NCBI GenBank assembly: GCA_903884815.1
Contig: CAISGE010000055.1
Coordinates: forward strand, 1-58,508
DNA: 58,508 nt
Source of the DNA: Candidatus Omnitrophota bacterium
Lineage (GTDB): Bacteria; Omnitrophota; Omnitrophia; Omnitrophales; Aquincolibacteriaceae
Direction: 5' to 3'
The position numbers and the translations under genes were made by a program. The notes under the pieces are model-generated. The model was not told the DNA's origin. It saw only the letters and a program-made list of their open reading frames with translations, and did not search any database. This document shows positions 16,701 to 23,589 of this stretch, in pieces (within the stretch, counting starts at the first letter, position 1; each line of letters begins with the position of its first letter).

Positions 16701-17450
16701 AGTAATCCTCCAGGGCTTGCGGCATTCAATGGATTGGTGATCGGAGGAGAACCCGTGCAGGCGTATGAAGCCGGGAATTCAAATCTCTTTGACAACCCCA
16801 ATCCCGTGAATTTGCCGGCCTATGGGCAATTCGATCGCCGTCACTCGGCTGATTTCCCGCCGTTCTTCGATCAGAATCGGTTTGCGTTCGCTCCAGCCAC
16901 GAGTATCAACACTTCTGGGATCGATGTGCTTCCGATCGAAGGCCTTGGGATATTGCCGACTGTGATTCCGCTCCCTGGTCCGGCGGTTCCGCCGACGCCT
17001 ACACCGGAGGCCGAGCGTCCGCCTCTTACAGTGCCGCTTCCGGGTCCCGCGCAGGCTCCGGAGGTTCAACCTGCTCCGGAACGTTCAGGACCGATCTTTG
17101 TGGCCCCCGGACGTGGGGGGGATGCCGCGGCGCTTTCAGTCCAACCCAAGCAATCGGTTATAGTCGGGGATGAGCAAAAGGAAAAGAAAGCGTCGGGAAG
17201 TCCGGCTCTGGAAGCAATGCCGCCTTTAGTAGTGCCGATCCCGCCTTCCGCGGTGCCTCCTTCCGCGCGAGAGCCTGAAGTCGAGAACAAAAACCCTCCG
17301 TTCTACGTGAGTCCGCTTTCCGCGGCGGTTGGGGAAGCGCGTGATCAGATGGCGCCAATAAATACCTCATTGGGTAAGGAAAAAATCGCGGATCAGGGAA
17401 AGATTGCTACCCCGGCTGTAATGCAAATTGATGTGAAAAGAAGTTCTTAA
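13797..17450 (+). CDS. TpsA filamentous haemagglutinin-like exoprotein
   Basis: The 1217-residue exported partner has a signal peptide cleaved after LHA (residue 27) and long beta-helix repeats rich in Gly, Asn, Thr and Val. Near residues 405-445 it has the conserved TpsA block GNGGFIETSAG followed by AGKWLLDPYNVTI. Around residues 620-665 there is a compact insertion (LENSTDLVHWTTIASQS, then GHGFFRVLPIG) that looks like a fibronectin/immunoglobulin-like strand motif. The C-terminal 160 residues are a Pro-rich tail (PLPGPAVPPTPTPEAERPP). GAGGAG precedes the ATG at 13797. It is probably an adhesin, with the tail possibly wall- or surface-associated. No toxin domain is visible. Confidence 0.85.
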   Translation: MNKKIKSSLAALTIALHVLTFSGPLHAQDIYVQAGTVLEGDVHNLAGSELNYHSDGPAGLRGTNFFNAGDIKFFGPDWFTAFQNTINSGHITATGNLLMTTLGVDAAQFFAGIASLNQNPEGPGRFVNTGSITAQGQWLAVAAGTFKNLGTLSAGGGVVGISAGSKNVTFPLSADGAISMEVRDTITADVYDKDGKKVSDVWQNGGLIQGSVVIVKARGAEKAFDNIINHTGIIEAQTIGEKDGKIVLDGGNQGVVRVDGKLDASGYAAGGKGGTVEVTGEKIRLDSKARIDVSGDAGGGEVYVGISEHDFSGPSSSGGPSLTVMPGDPASLPAVSGDLPILPLLERIQSGVPMPSLAKAVYMDPGAEIHADAITRGNGGRTVLWAGELTHALGTITARGGALSGNGGFIETSAGQLDVEGIEIDASALNGTAGKWLLDPYNVTIGLVGAGTLFGGVFTPVTDNSKISASTIKSALEGGTSVEINTGTSGTQEGDLTVNAAISTTGVGPGVTLTLKSARDTLVHQDINDSGSLSLKMSAGRDILMDDGTVAKTETGKIDFTAGRDISLSSVQTGSNASDAVRLTAETGEIRNSGHTNPNILTGPDGIATLTAATGIGSNQTVTYQLENSTDLVHWTTIASQSTNKGTDSFVTPNVGHGFFRVLPIGKPGVQISATAGVTILPGNKIQVSWNRTNGVVTDRLETQVGQLSAITAAGDVQLHNTGDLKITSANGVAGVTIDDRATGPKDPGSEIFVTASGKMSIDSPITNYDGGNVNVYTVGGAAADSMDINANVSSQGGNGNVRLVSGGDMNMASGTTVSAAGSGSVTLGAGYDTTGKLPGDSNATLLNAPTNKTANMNMSPDSNVTTENGDILADVTHDLNLGHFFAPNGHNTLNVGGSIFSPGGPEIRVTGNDLIKLTAGGVIGTASNPIETHLNHPGNLLLQAGGQQGPLSVNVQGNFTRDSVNLLSNPPGLAAFNGLVIGGEPVQAYEAGNSNLFDNPNPVNLPAYGQFDRRHSADFPPFFDQNRFAFAPATSINTSGIDVLPIEGLGILPTVIPLPGPAVPPTPTPEAERPPLTVPLPGPAQAPEVQPAPERSGPIFVAPGRGGDAAALSVQPKQSVIVGDEQKEKKASGSPALEAMPPLVVPIPPSAVPPSAREPEVENKNPPFYVSPLSAAVGEARDQMAPINTSLGKEKIADQGKIATPAVMQIDVKRSS

Positions 17451-17470
17451 AATCTAAAAAAGGAGCTCGT

Positions 17471-17686
17471 ATGAACAAACTTGAGATCAAAGGCGACTGG
17501 AATATCATTAAGGGCAAGCTGAAGCAGAAGTGGGCGAAGCTCACGGATGCGGATGTGCAATACGACGAAGGGAAGCAGGAAGAACTGTTGGGCCGCATCC
17601 AGAAGGCGACCGGCGAAACCCGGGAAGCGATCGAAAAAGCCGTGAAGGAAGCTTGCGGGGCTAGTTCTTCGTGTTGTTGTAAATAA
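17471..17686 (+). CDS. CsbD-family stress protein
   Basis: The 71-residue protein has the CsbD pattern: MNKLEIKGDWNIIKGKLKQK, then WAKLTDADVQYDEGKQEELL and GRIQKATGETREAIEKA. CsbD-like proteins are small, abundant general-stress proteins of unknown mechanism. The C-terminus is Cys-rich (CGASSSCCCK), an unusual addition that could bind metal. AAAAAAGGAG precedes the ATG. It follows tpsA by 20 bp and ends at a strong terminator. Confidence 0.85.
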   Translation: MNKLEIKGDWNIIKGKLKQKWAKLTDADVQYDEGKQEELLGRIQKATGETREAIEKAVKEACGASSSCCCK

Positions 17687-17703
17687 GGGGAGTCATTCCA
17701 GAC

Positions 17704-17748
17704 GAGAGAGCCCTTTGACGATTATGTCGAAGGGCTTTCTCATTTTTT
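17704..17748 (+). terminator. Rho-independent terminator
   Basis: GAGAGCCCTTTGAC pairs with GTCGAAGGGCTTTCTC across a short loop, with two G-U pairs, and is followed by six T residues at 17743-17748. Confidence 0.85.
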
Positions 17749-17851
17749 GTCATGCTCATGGTCTGTAATTCTCCTTGAACTTCGCTCTTTTTTGGAGTTA
17801 GCATAGGGGTCGGAGTTCTCAGCGCTTGACCAAGCCGGGAAGGAGGTTCTC

Positions 17852-19438
17852 ATGCTTGGTGGATCCTCCAAACGACGTCGGTTGAGAATAATTATTCCCG
17901 CATACCCTGCCTTTAACATCTATTCCTCCGCTGCGAGAAAAACCACAGCGTTGGGGCCTGTGTGCGTCGCCAGCGCCGTGAGTGAAATGGGGGGATGGGA
18001 TGCCGAAGTCATTGACGAAAATAATCTCCGCCGGTACGGCCCGAGAAGCAAGAGTGGCGGCGCGGACCACGCGTTCCTGCAGCAGTTAAGGCCCGCCGAC
18101 ATCGCTGGATTTTACGGCGGACTGACCAGCACTATCCCCCGCCTTTATGAAATCGCCCGTTTTTACAAGGAACAAGGGGTGATTACGCTAGCCGGAGGGC
18201 ATCACTTTACTCCGGAAACCATCGGAGAGGCGTTGTCTTCGGGGATCGACTATGTGGTGATCGGCGAGGGGGAAGAGACGGTCAAAAAGTTGATACGCGT
18301 CCTTGAGCAGGAAAAAGAGCCAGGTGGGGTCCGGGGAATCGCCTATCTGGATCACGGGCAGATCACTTATACTCCGCCCAGGGCGCCCCTCGAGGATTTT
18401 GACCCTCTGCCTCTGCCTAATTTTTCTCTGGTGCGTTACGCCAAGATCAAGATCTATCCCATTGAAAGAATACGCGGGTGCGGGATGAACTGCGAATTCT
18501 GCGCCGTCAGCGGCAGGCCGCGATGCGCGTCGGCCGAACGTCTGCTTGAAAATGTCCGGCGGCTTGTGGAAACGCAGGGAGCCAAGGAGTTTTTTGTTGT
18601 GGACAATCTTTTCGGCCAGCAGCGGGAGGATACCTTGAAGTTTTGCCGGTTGCTTGTGGACTATCAAAAAAACATTGGCAAGCAGCTATGGTTCATGGTC
18701 CAGATCCGGCTTGATAAGGCGAAGGACCCGGAACTCCTTTCCGCGATGTATGAGGCGGGTATTCGAGTGGTCGCGATCGGTTATGAGACCCCTATTGAAG
18801 AAGAGCTACTCGCCATGAATAAACATATCAATCCCCGGGAAATGCTGTCCTTGACCGACACCTTCCATAAGTTCGGATTTTTGATCCACGGGATGTTCAT
18901 CTTTGGTTATCCTTCGCGGGACGCGGAAAAATTTCATATGGCGGCCGCGGAAAGGGCAGTGAGGTTTAAGGCTTTCATCAAAAAAGCGAAGCTGGATACC
19001 GTCCAGGTCCTGCTGCCAGTCCCGTTACCGGGGACGCAGTTGAGGGCGCGGCTCCGGGAGCAGAACAGGATCTATCCCACCGGGGATGTGGGCTGGGAAT
19101 ATTATGACGGCAATTTCCCGCTTTTTGAGCCCGACGAACCTATGAGAGTCGAAGAAATGCAGGCGGCGATTACAAAGATCATGGGCATGATCTATCAATT
19201 CAAGAACGTGGCCCTGGCGGTCTGTGATATCGCCTACTTCCCGTCCCTGCTTTTTTTCCTTTATAACCTGAAGCTGGGATGGCGGGGCTGGTATCATTCC
19301 TGGAGAAACCATTGGATGCGTTTTGGCGGTTGGATCACGGTGAGGAAGTGGTCCCAACAGTTCAAGAAAGGCAACTTTGCTGAGAAGGTCAAAAGAGCAA
19401 GAGAGCACATTGACAGGGGTCGTCCCGGTTTCATTTAG
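17852..19438 (+). CDS. B12-binding-type radical SAM enzyme
   Basis: The 528-residue protein has an N-terminal Rossmann-like cobalamin-binding region (GPVCVASAVSEMGGWDAEVI, LAGGHHFTPETIGEAL, VVIGEGEET). The radical SAM domain follows, with a cluster motif C210-x3-C214-x2-C217 in RGCGMNCEFCAV. The B12 DxHxxG signature is not obvious, so cobalamin use is uncertain. Downstream it has IRVVAIGYETP and FLIHGMFIFGYP, as in BchE-like, hopanoid and lipid-modifying families. A C-terminal hydrophobic segment, IAYFPSLLFFLYNLKLG, suggests membrane association. AAGGAGG precedes the ATG. It stands alone, so its substrate is unknown; a lipid methyl- or cyclisation reaction is a guess. Confidence 0.8.
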   Translation: MLGGSSKRRRLRIIIPAYPAFNIYSSAARKTTALGPVCVASAVSEMGGWDAEVIDENNLRRYGPRSKSGGADHAFLQQLRPADIAGFYGGLTSTIPRLYEIARFYKEQGVITLAGGHHFTPETIGEALSSGIDYVVIGEGEETVKKLIRVLEQEKEPGGVRGIAYLDHGQITYTPPRAPLEDFDPLPLPNFSLVRYAKIKIYPIERIRGCGMNCEFCAVSGRPRCASAERLLENVRRLVETQGAKEFFVVDNLFGQQREDTLKFCRLLVDYQKNIGKQLWFMVQIRLDKAKDPELLSAMYEAGIRVVAIGYETPIEEELLAMNKHINPREMLSLTDTFHKFGFLIHGMFIFGYPSRDAEKFHMAAAERAVRFKAFIKKAKLDTVQVLLPVPLPGTQLRARLREQNRIYPTGDVGWEYYDGNFPLFEPDEPMRVEEMQAAITKIMGMIYQFKNVALAVCDIAYFPSLLFFLYNLKLGWRGWYHSWRNHWMRFGGWITVRKWSQQFKKGNFAEKVKRAREHIDRGRPGFI

Positions 19439-19490
19439 ATTTCCTTGTCCCCGGGGAAGTCCCCGTCATTCGGAAGCGCTTAGCGAATAG

Positions 19491-19527
19491 CGCGGCCGGT
19501 CTCTTGTTAAAGCCGGGCGTTTTTTTT
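19491..19527 (+). terminator. Probable terminator after the radical SAM gene
   Basis: A GC-rich imperfect stem (CGCGGC pairing with GCC..GCG, with a bulge) ends in eight T residues at 19520-19527. The stem is weak, but the T run and location fit a terminator. Confidence 0.45.
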
Positions 19528-19602
19528 CCGATGATTATGTGGAGCTGTAAGCCTTTTTTTATTTCAATCCAAAAGAGTCGTTGCTGAAAGGAAGAATAAG
19601 TG

Positions 19603-21210
19603 ATGAAGAAAATTCTCAGTTTGTTTTTATCTTCATTTTTTATGGCGGGGGTTGTTTCTGCTCAAGATTTCGTGGGCCAAGAGTCCCATATGCCATCGCA
19701 GTCTGCCATTGATGTTTGTGTGGGGAAATCCGAAGGGACTTCCTGCGAAGTTTCCACTCCCGAGGGAACCAAATCCGGGGATTGTGCTTATACATCGGAC
19801 CGGCAGTATTTTGCCTGCAGGCCTGAACGAGGCTCCTCGGATCGTCGCAGTCCTGCCGAAGAGGGAGAAAAAGAGAGACCGGACAATCCGCAAGAGCAGC
19901 GAGGGAGTGATGGCGGACAATCTCAAGGCCCGGGCCAAGGATCAAAGTCAGGAGGGAATTCTAATCAATATACTCTTGAACAGGCCATGAGTGACAACGC
20001 GCAGCTTTCGACCATTGCGTTCAGCGGCCTGGCTTTTATCACCGGGAACGCTGGTGGCGATACTTTCTTTCCTCCCGGCAAGGTAGCGGATTTTTTTGGA
20101 TTCCAGTATATGCGGGATGTGGATACGGCGGGGTATGGGCACAACACGACTTTTTTGACCAAGGTTGCCAGCAATGTTCTTTACCTGTTGAATGACACGC
20201 AAAAAGCCAAGCTGGTGGCTTTGGCAAAAGAACAGGCGCCGATCTATACCCGGTTTGCCTATAACCGCCTTCTGTTATCAAATGCTTTTCGCCGCAGTTT
20301 GGAAGGAAATATCCCCTCCGGATCAAGGGGTCTTGATATTCAGGCGGTCTCAAAATATGCGGCAGGCCTTTACAAGAATGACGCGGATCTAAGCTACAAC
20401 CGCGCCGTCGTGATCGGGGAGATCATCCACTCTTTTACTTCCGAGCAAAAGGCCTATCTGGAAAAAATGCAGTTCAATAACTATGCCTCGTGGCCGGAAG
20501 TGGCGGAGGATGAAATGCTCAAGCGGAGCATGACCAATCCTGAGTTTGTCGCGGTGATGACGTATGCCAGCGAACTGTTCTCCTGGTATAAAGGTGGCCT
20601 TGATGCGGATGTGTATTTCTGCCCGGAACGTCACGGCACCTACTTCGGCGGTTTCTTTATGAAGGATTATCCGGCGATGCATAATCCGAATTACTTCATC
20701 AGCACGGCTATTACCGGGGATAGCGGGAAAGATTTCCTTAACATTCTGGACCAAAACCAGAGGGCTCTTATCACGGGGATTATTGGCGAACAGCGGTCGG
20801 CTCTTGAGGAAATAAAGCAGATCAGAACGGACGTTTCGACCGAGTTGCGTAAGGCGATCACCGGAGGAACGATCGATAAGGAAAAAGTTTATTCTCTCAT
20901 TGAACGCTATGGGGAACTAGATGGACAGGTGTCCGCGCTCTATGCCTCCCGGTTTTCAGAGGTCAACAAAACTCTCACGGCGGATCAACGAGCGGCCCTG
21001 GTGAAGCTCAGGAATCTTGATGTCGTGCCTCAAGGGGCCTATCGGTTTTCGACCCCGGTGGCTATGCCCGAGATACCTAATACGGACTTCATGTTCGGCA
21101 TAGGTAGTGTTCCGCAAGAGGCGGGCCAACTTGTGCCTCCTGCCGATTTCGCAAAGGCAAGTGAAGACCGTAAGTCAGGAGGAAGGATCAGGCCGCCCAA
21201 GCGGAGCTAG
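19603..21210 (+). CDS. Large secreted protein, unknown family
   Basis: This 535-residue product has a signal peptide (cleavage near VVSAQ). A small Cys-containing module follows, CVGKSEGTSCEV then GDCAYTSDRQYFACRPE, with four cysteines in a C-x7-C-x13-C-x10-C pattern. Next is a low-complexity Glu/Gly/Ser/Gln linker. The main helical domain contains FFPPGKVADFFGFQYMRD, VYFCPERHGTYFGGFFMKDY and a late LTADQRAALVKLRNLD resembling the LTxxQ helices of Spy/CpxP-type periplasmic proteins. I do not recognise the whole protein. The ATG at 19603 is preferred over a GTG at 19600; AAAGGAAG is upstream. A metal or misfolding sensor role is possible but unproven. Confidence 0.75.
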   Translation: MKKILSLFLSSFFMAGVVSAQDFVGQESHMPSQSAIDVCVGKSEGTSCEVSTPEGTKSGDCAYTSDRQYFACRPERGSSDRRSPAEEGEKERPDNPQEQRGSDGGQSQGPGQGSKSGGNSNQYTLEQAMSDNAQLSTIAFSGLAFITGNAGGDTFFPPGKVADFFGFQYMRDVDTAGYGHNTTFLTKVASNVLYLLNDTQKAKLVALAKEQAPIYTRFAYNRLLLSNAFRRSLEGNIPSGSRGLDIQAVSKYAAGLYKNDADLSYNRAVVIGEIIHSFTSEQKAYLEKMQFNNYASWPEVAEDEMLKRSMTNPEFVAVMTYASELFSWYKGGLDADVYFCPERHGTYFGGFFMKDYPAMHNPNYFISTAITGDSGKDFLNILDQNQRALITGIIGEQRSALEEIKQIRTDVSTELRKAITGGTIDKEKVYSLIERYGELDGQVSALYASRFSEVNKTLTADQRAALVKLRNLDVVPQGAYRFSTPVAMPEIPNTDFMFGIGSVPQEAGQLVPPADFAKASEDRKSGGRIRPPKRS

Positions 21211-21334
21211 GGGCAATACCTTCATCAAATAAAGGACTACAACTTCTTCAGAAGTCGTGGCGAGTTGCGTCCGCCACCATGCACTGGGCGAATCCGTCCT
21301 GTTGCGGAGAAGGTAACGGTAGCGCCTTTATTTG

Positions 21335-21363
21335 GGTTGGTAGAGATTCGATCTCTACCAACC
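21335..21363. terminator. Perfect 13-bp hairpin between convergent genes
   Basis: GGTTGGTAGAGAT (21335-21347) pairs perfectly with ATCTCTACCAACC (21351-21363) around a TCG loop. The stop codon of the minus-strand gene lies inside the stem. There is no T run, so it may be a 3'-end stabiliser or a bidirectional pause site rather than a classic terminator. Confidence 0.5.
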
Positions 21364-21855
21364 GGTTTGTACAGGGAACATGATGCCCTGGGGCGGTGTT
21401 ACAACGTTGTATCCCATGGGGCCTTGAACATAGTAAGTATTGTTGGCCACATAATAAGTGGTACCCCCGTAGAAGATTTGATAATACCCGGAAGGCAATG
21501 CACTCACCATCACACCCGTCGGGGCGGTGACCATTTGATACCCGTAAGGCGTGGACTGGTAAAAAATGCCGTTCAGGTAATAGAGGAGCATGTTCGCGAT
21601 TTTCATGGTTCTATAACCTGCCGGCAAGCGGCGTTCATAATGGGCCGGTCTTTGAAAACGGACTTCCTGGTGACCCTGCTCCCTCCGAAATCCCGATCTT
21701 GATTCTTCCCGGGAGGCCTGACCCACATGGGACCGTTGCGTCTCTTTCGGTGCCCGGTTTTCCCGAGAGCCTTGTTCAAAGGCCGCCGCTGTTTGGATAG
21801 ATCCGGAAATGCTCAAAACGATCGCTAATCCTATACAACTCAGTGTCTTTTTCAT
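21355..21855 (-). CDS. Secreted surface protein, DUF6515-like
   Basis: The 166-residue product has a signal peptide (cleavage near TAAAF), an Arg/Glu/Gln-rich middle and a Tyr-rich C-terminal domain. That domain reads GIFYQSTPYGYQMVTAPTG, then LPSGYYQIFYGGTTYYVANN and YVQGPMGYNVVTPPQGI. The same pattern occurs in the divergent gene at 22206, so the two are paralogs. The Tyr/Gly/Pro repeats resemble small envelope proteins annotated as DUF6515. The function is unknown, and a surface or matrix role is inferred from export and composition. GAAAGGACC lies upstream of the start on the minus strand. Confidence 0.75.
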   Translation of the reverse strand: MKKTLSCIGLAIVLSISGSIQTAAAFEQGSRENRAPKETQRSHVGQASREESRSGFRREQGHQEVRFQRPAHYERRLPAGYRTMKIANMLLYYLNGIFYQSTPYGYQMVTAPTGVMVSALPSGYYQIFYGGTTYYVANNTYYVQGPMGYNVVTPPQGIMFPVQTGW

Positions 21856-21992
21856 GGAAGTGGTCCTTTCCGTGTTGAGAAGTTTTTATTTCGCATCTTC
21901 ACCCTCTGAGACAGCGCGTCCCGGCTGGAAGTTTCAATAGTCCCGCAGCATTGCGCGCTCTCCCTCGAGAGGAGGGGGAAAGATGAAAGAAA

Positions 21993-22037
21993 TATAATCC
22001 AGGATTCATCTTTCCTTCATGTTGAGAGGACTATGCT
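21993..22037 (+). promoter_or_regulatory. Triple TCATC-type operator and promoter, copy A
   Basis: Pentamers TAATC (21995), TCATC (22006) and TCATG (22017) occur at an exact 11-bp period. They are followed by a -10-like TATGCT at 22032-22037. The 29-bp element matches copy C at 22 of 29 positions. It lies in the 350-bp divergent region upstream of the gene at 22206. Apart from this element, that region holds only an uncertain 46-codon frame (22050-22190). Confidence 0.6.
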
Positions 22038-22205
22038 TATCCCATAGAAGTGAAAGAGGCTTTTATTTCGGGGCAACGGGAACTTTTTACGCCGTGGCAT
22101 TGTCTGAGTTATCAAGAAGCGAGATGTTCGGCATATCTCGTGGCATGGTTCCCGGATAATGACGGAAAATGCAATGAACCCATAAGCTAAGAAGGAGATA
22201 CAAAA

Positions 22206-22844
22206 ATGTTTAAGAAAATCTTGGCAGGGATGTTAATTTTGGCATGTTTTTTACAACCCTCGTTAGCCCTTGCGGACGGGCATGGGGGACATGATGGACA
22301 TGGAGGGGGCGGATGGCACGGAGGTCCGGGATGGCATGGATCGACGGCTTTAGGGATCGTTGCATTGTCGATCGCGGGGGCCGAGTTCCTTTATAGCGCG
22401 GGAATGTTTTACAGGTCGACGCCTAACGGCTATCTGGTCGTTCCGGCGCCGATGGGAGCCGTTGTTCCGGCCCTGCCGCCCGGCTATACGGTGGTCTATA
22501 TGGGTAATATGCCGTATTACTATTACGGGAATGCTTATTATGCGGCGGCCCCGAACGGCTACGTGGTCACAGCGCCGCCGGCTATTGCTGCGCCGATCGC
22601 AGCAGCCCCGAGCGCTCCGCCGGTTCAACAAGCCCCTGTGCCGGCTCCTATTGCCCAGCAACCTGCCGCACCCGCAGCCAGTGAACCTAGTAGCGCCGTA
22701 GAAACTTATATTCCCAACGGCAATGGAAGTTTTACGGTCGTTACTCTTCAGAGAACCGACAAGGGCTTTATGGGTCCTCAAGGAGAATTTTACACGGATC
22801 ATCCTACAGAAGAACAATTGAGGGCGAGGTATTGCAAGAAATAG
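22206..22844 (+). CDS. Secreted His/Gly-rich surface protein, DUF6515-like
   Basis: The 212-residue product has a signal peptide (cleavage near LALAD) and a His/Gly-rich segment, DGHGGHDGHGGGGWHGGPGW, which could bind metal. The Tyr-rich unit shared with the gene at 21355 follows (GMFYRSTPNGYLVVPAPMG, LPPGYTVVYMGNMPYYYYG). After that come an Ala/Pro-rich linker and a C-terminal domain, YIPNGNGSFTVVTLQRTDKG, ending in a short helix. AAGGAGAT precedes the ATG. Copy A of the triple-repeat operator lies about 200 bp upstream, so expression is probably under two-component control. A strong terminator follows. Confidence 0.75.
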   Translation: MFKKILAGMLILACFLQPSLALADGHGGHDGHGGGGWHGGPGWHGSTALGIVALSIAGAEFLYSAGMFYRSTPNGYLVVPAPMGAVVPALPPGYTVVYMGNMPYYYYGNAYYAAAPNGYVVTAPPAIAAPIAAAPSAPPVQQAPVPAPIAQQPAAPAASEPSSAVETYIPNGNGSFTVVTLQRTDKGFMGPQGEFYTDHPTEEQLRARYCKK

Positions 22845-22864
22845 AGAATAGGGGATTTCGACAT

Positions 22865-22920
22865 AAAATGGCGGCGACCTCAACGAAGTAGCCCTTTAGG
22901 GTTAGGGTTGCCGCCATTTT
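22865..22920. terminator. Bidirectional-type terminator
   Basis: AAAATGGCGGC (22865-22875) pairs perfectly with GCCGCCATTTT (22910-22920), flanked by A and T runs. Confidence 0.75.
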
Positions 22921-23012
22921 TATTTGTGAGTGTTTTCCGCGGCAAGCCTGATCTCTCGCAGTTTGATCGCCCGCAAAGAGAACAGAGGGTTTTTAAAAGG
23001 CGTCTTGATATT

Positions 23013-23052
23013 TTGTTAAGATGTTTACAAAGCATCCACTCAGCGTTACAAT
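23013..23052 (+). promoter_or_regulatory. marR promoter with overlapping palindromic operator
   Basis: TTTACA (23024-23029) and TACAAT (23047-23052) are separated by 17 bp. An imperfect palindrome, TTGTTAA-GATG-TTTACAA (23013-23030), covers the -35 box and is a natural binding site for the MarR product. The -10 ends 6 nt before the start codon. Confidence 0.6.
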
Positions 23053-23058
23053 CCCACC

Positions 23059-23589
23059 ATGAAAAATCAAATGACCTCCTCAGCTTCGTCCAGTTCCAAG
23101 GATCTCCGGACAGATTATTATTGGACCCAGGTCCGGGAGTTCGGGAGAAAGTATAAAAACTTTGATTGGCCATCCGTCCGGGTCCTGCTTCGTTTTATAG
23201 ACACCTATGATGGGTTGATGGTCCGTTTTTCAAAATTGATGTCTGCCTACAAGTTGTCTCCCGCAGTGTTTAATGTGCTGATGATACTCAGTCGCGGGTC
23301 AGGGGAAAAATTCAAGCAGCACGATATCAGCAAGCTTCTGCTTGTCAGCCGCGCCAATGTGACGGGGCTTGTGAACGCCCTGGTCCGCAAGGGCTTGGCC
23401 AAAAGAGAATCGGACCCGACGGACCGGAGGGCCTGGCTTGTCAAGATCACCCCCAAAGGGAAAGTCTTGCTTGAGGCCTATCTCCCATATCATTACGCGG
23501 AGGTCGGCCGGATTTTTTCCGGATTCAAGCTTGCTGAAAAAAAATCGATGGATCAGCTTCTCCTTAAATTTAAAGACGGTATTCTTTGA
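23059..23589 (+). CDS. MarR-family transcriptional regulator
   Basis: The 176-residue protein has a MarR winged helix: LSPAVFNVLMILSRGSGE, the recognition segment QHDISKLLLVSRANVTGLVN and the wing SDPTDRRAWLVKITPKG. It is followed without a gap (TGATG overlap) by tolC, emrA and emrB homologs and is almost certainly their repressor, relieved by a ligand. The start has no Shine-Dalgarno; its -10 is 6 nt upstream, so translation is probably leaderless. An N-terminal extension of about 40 residues (SSASSSSKDLRTDYYWTQVR) is longer than in most MarR proteins. Confidence 0.9.
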   Translation: MKNQMTSSASSSSKDLRTDYYWTQVREFGRKYKNFDWPSVRVLLRFIDTYDGLMVRFSKLMSAYKLSPAVFNVLMILSRGSGEKFKQHDISKLLLVSRANVTGLVNALVRKGLAKRESDPTDRRAWLVKITPKGKVLLEAYLPYHYAEVGRIFSGFKLAEKKSMDQLLLKFKDGIL

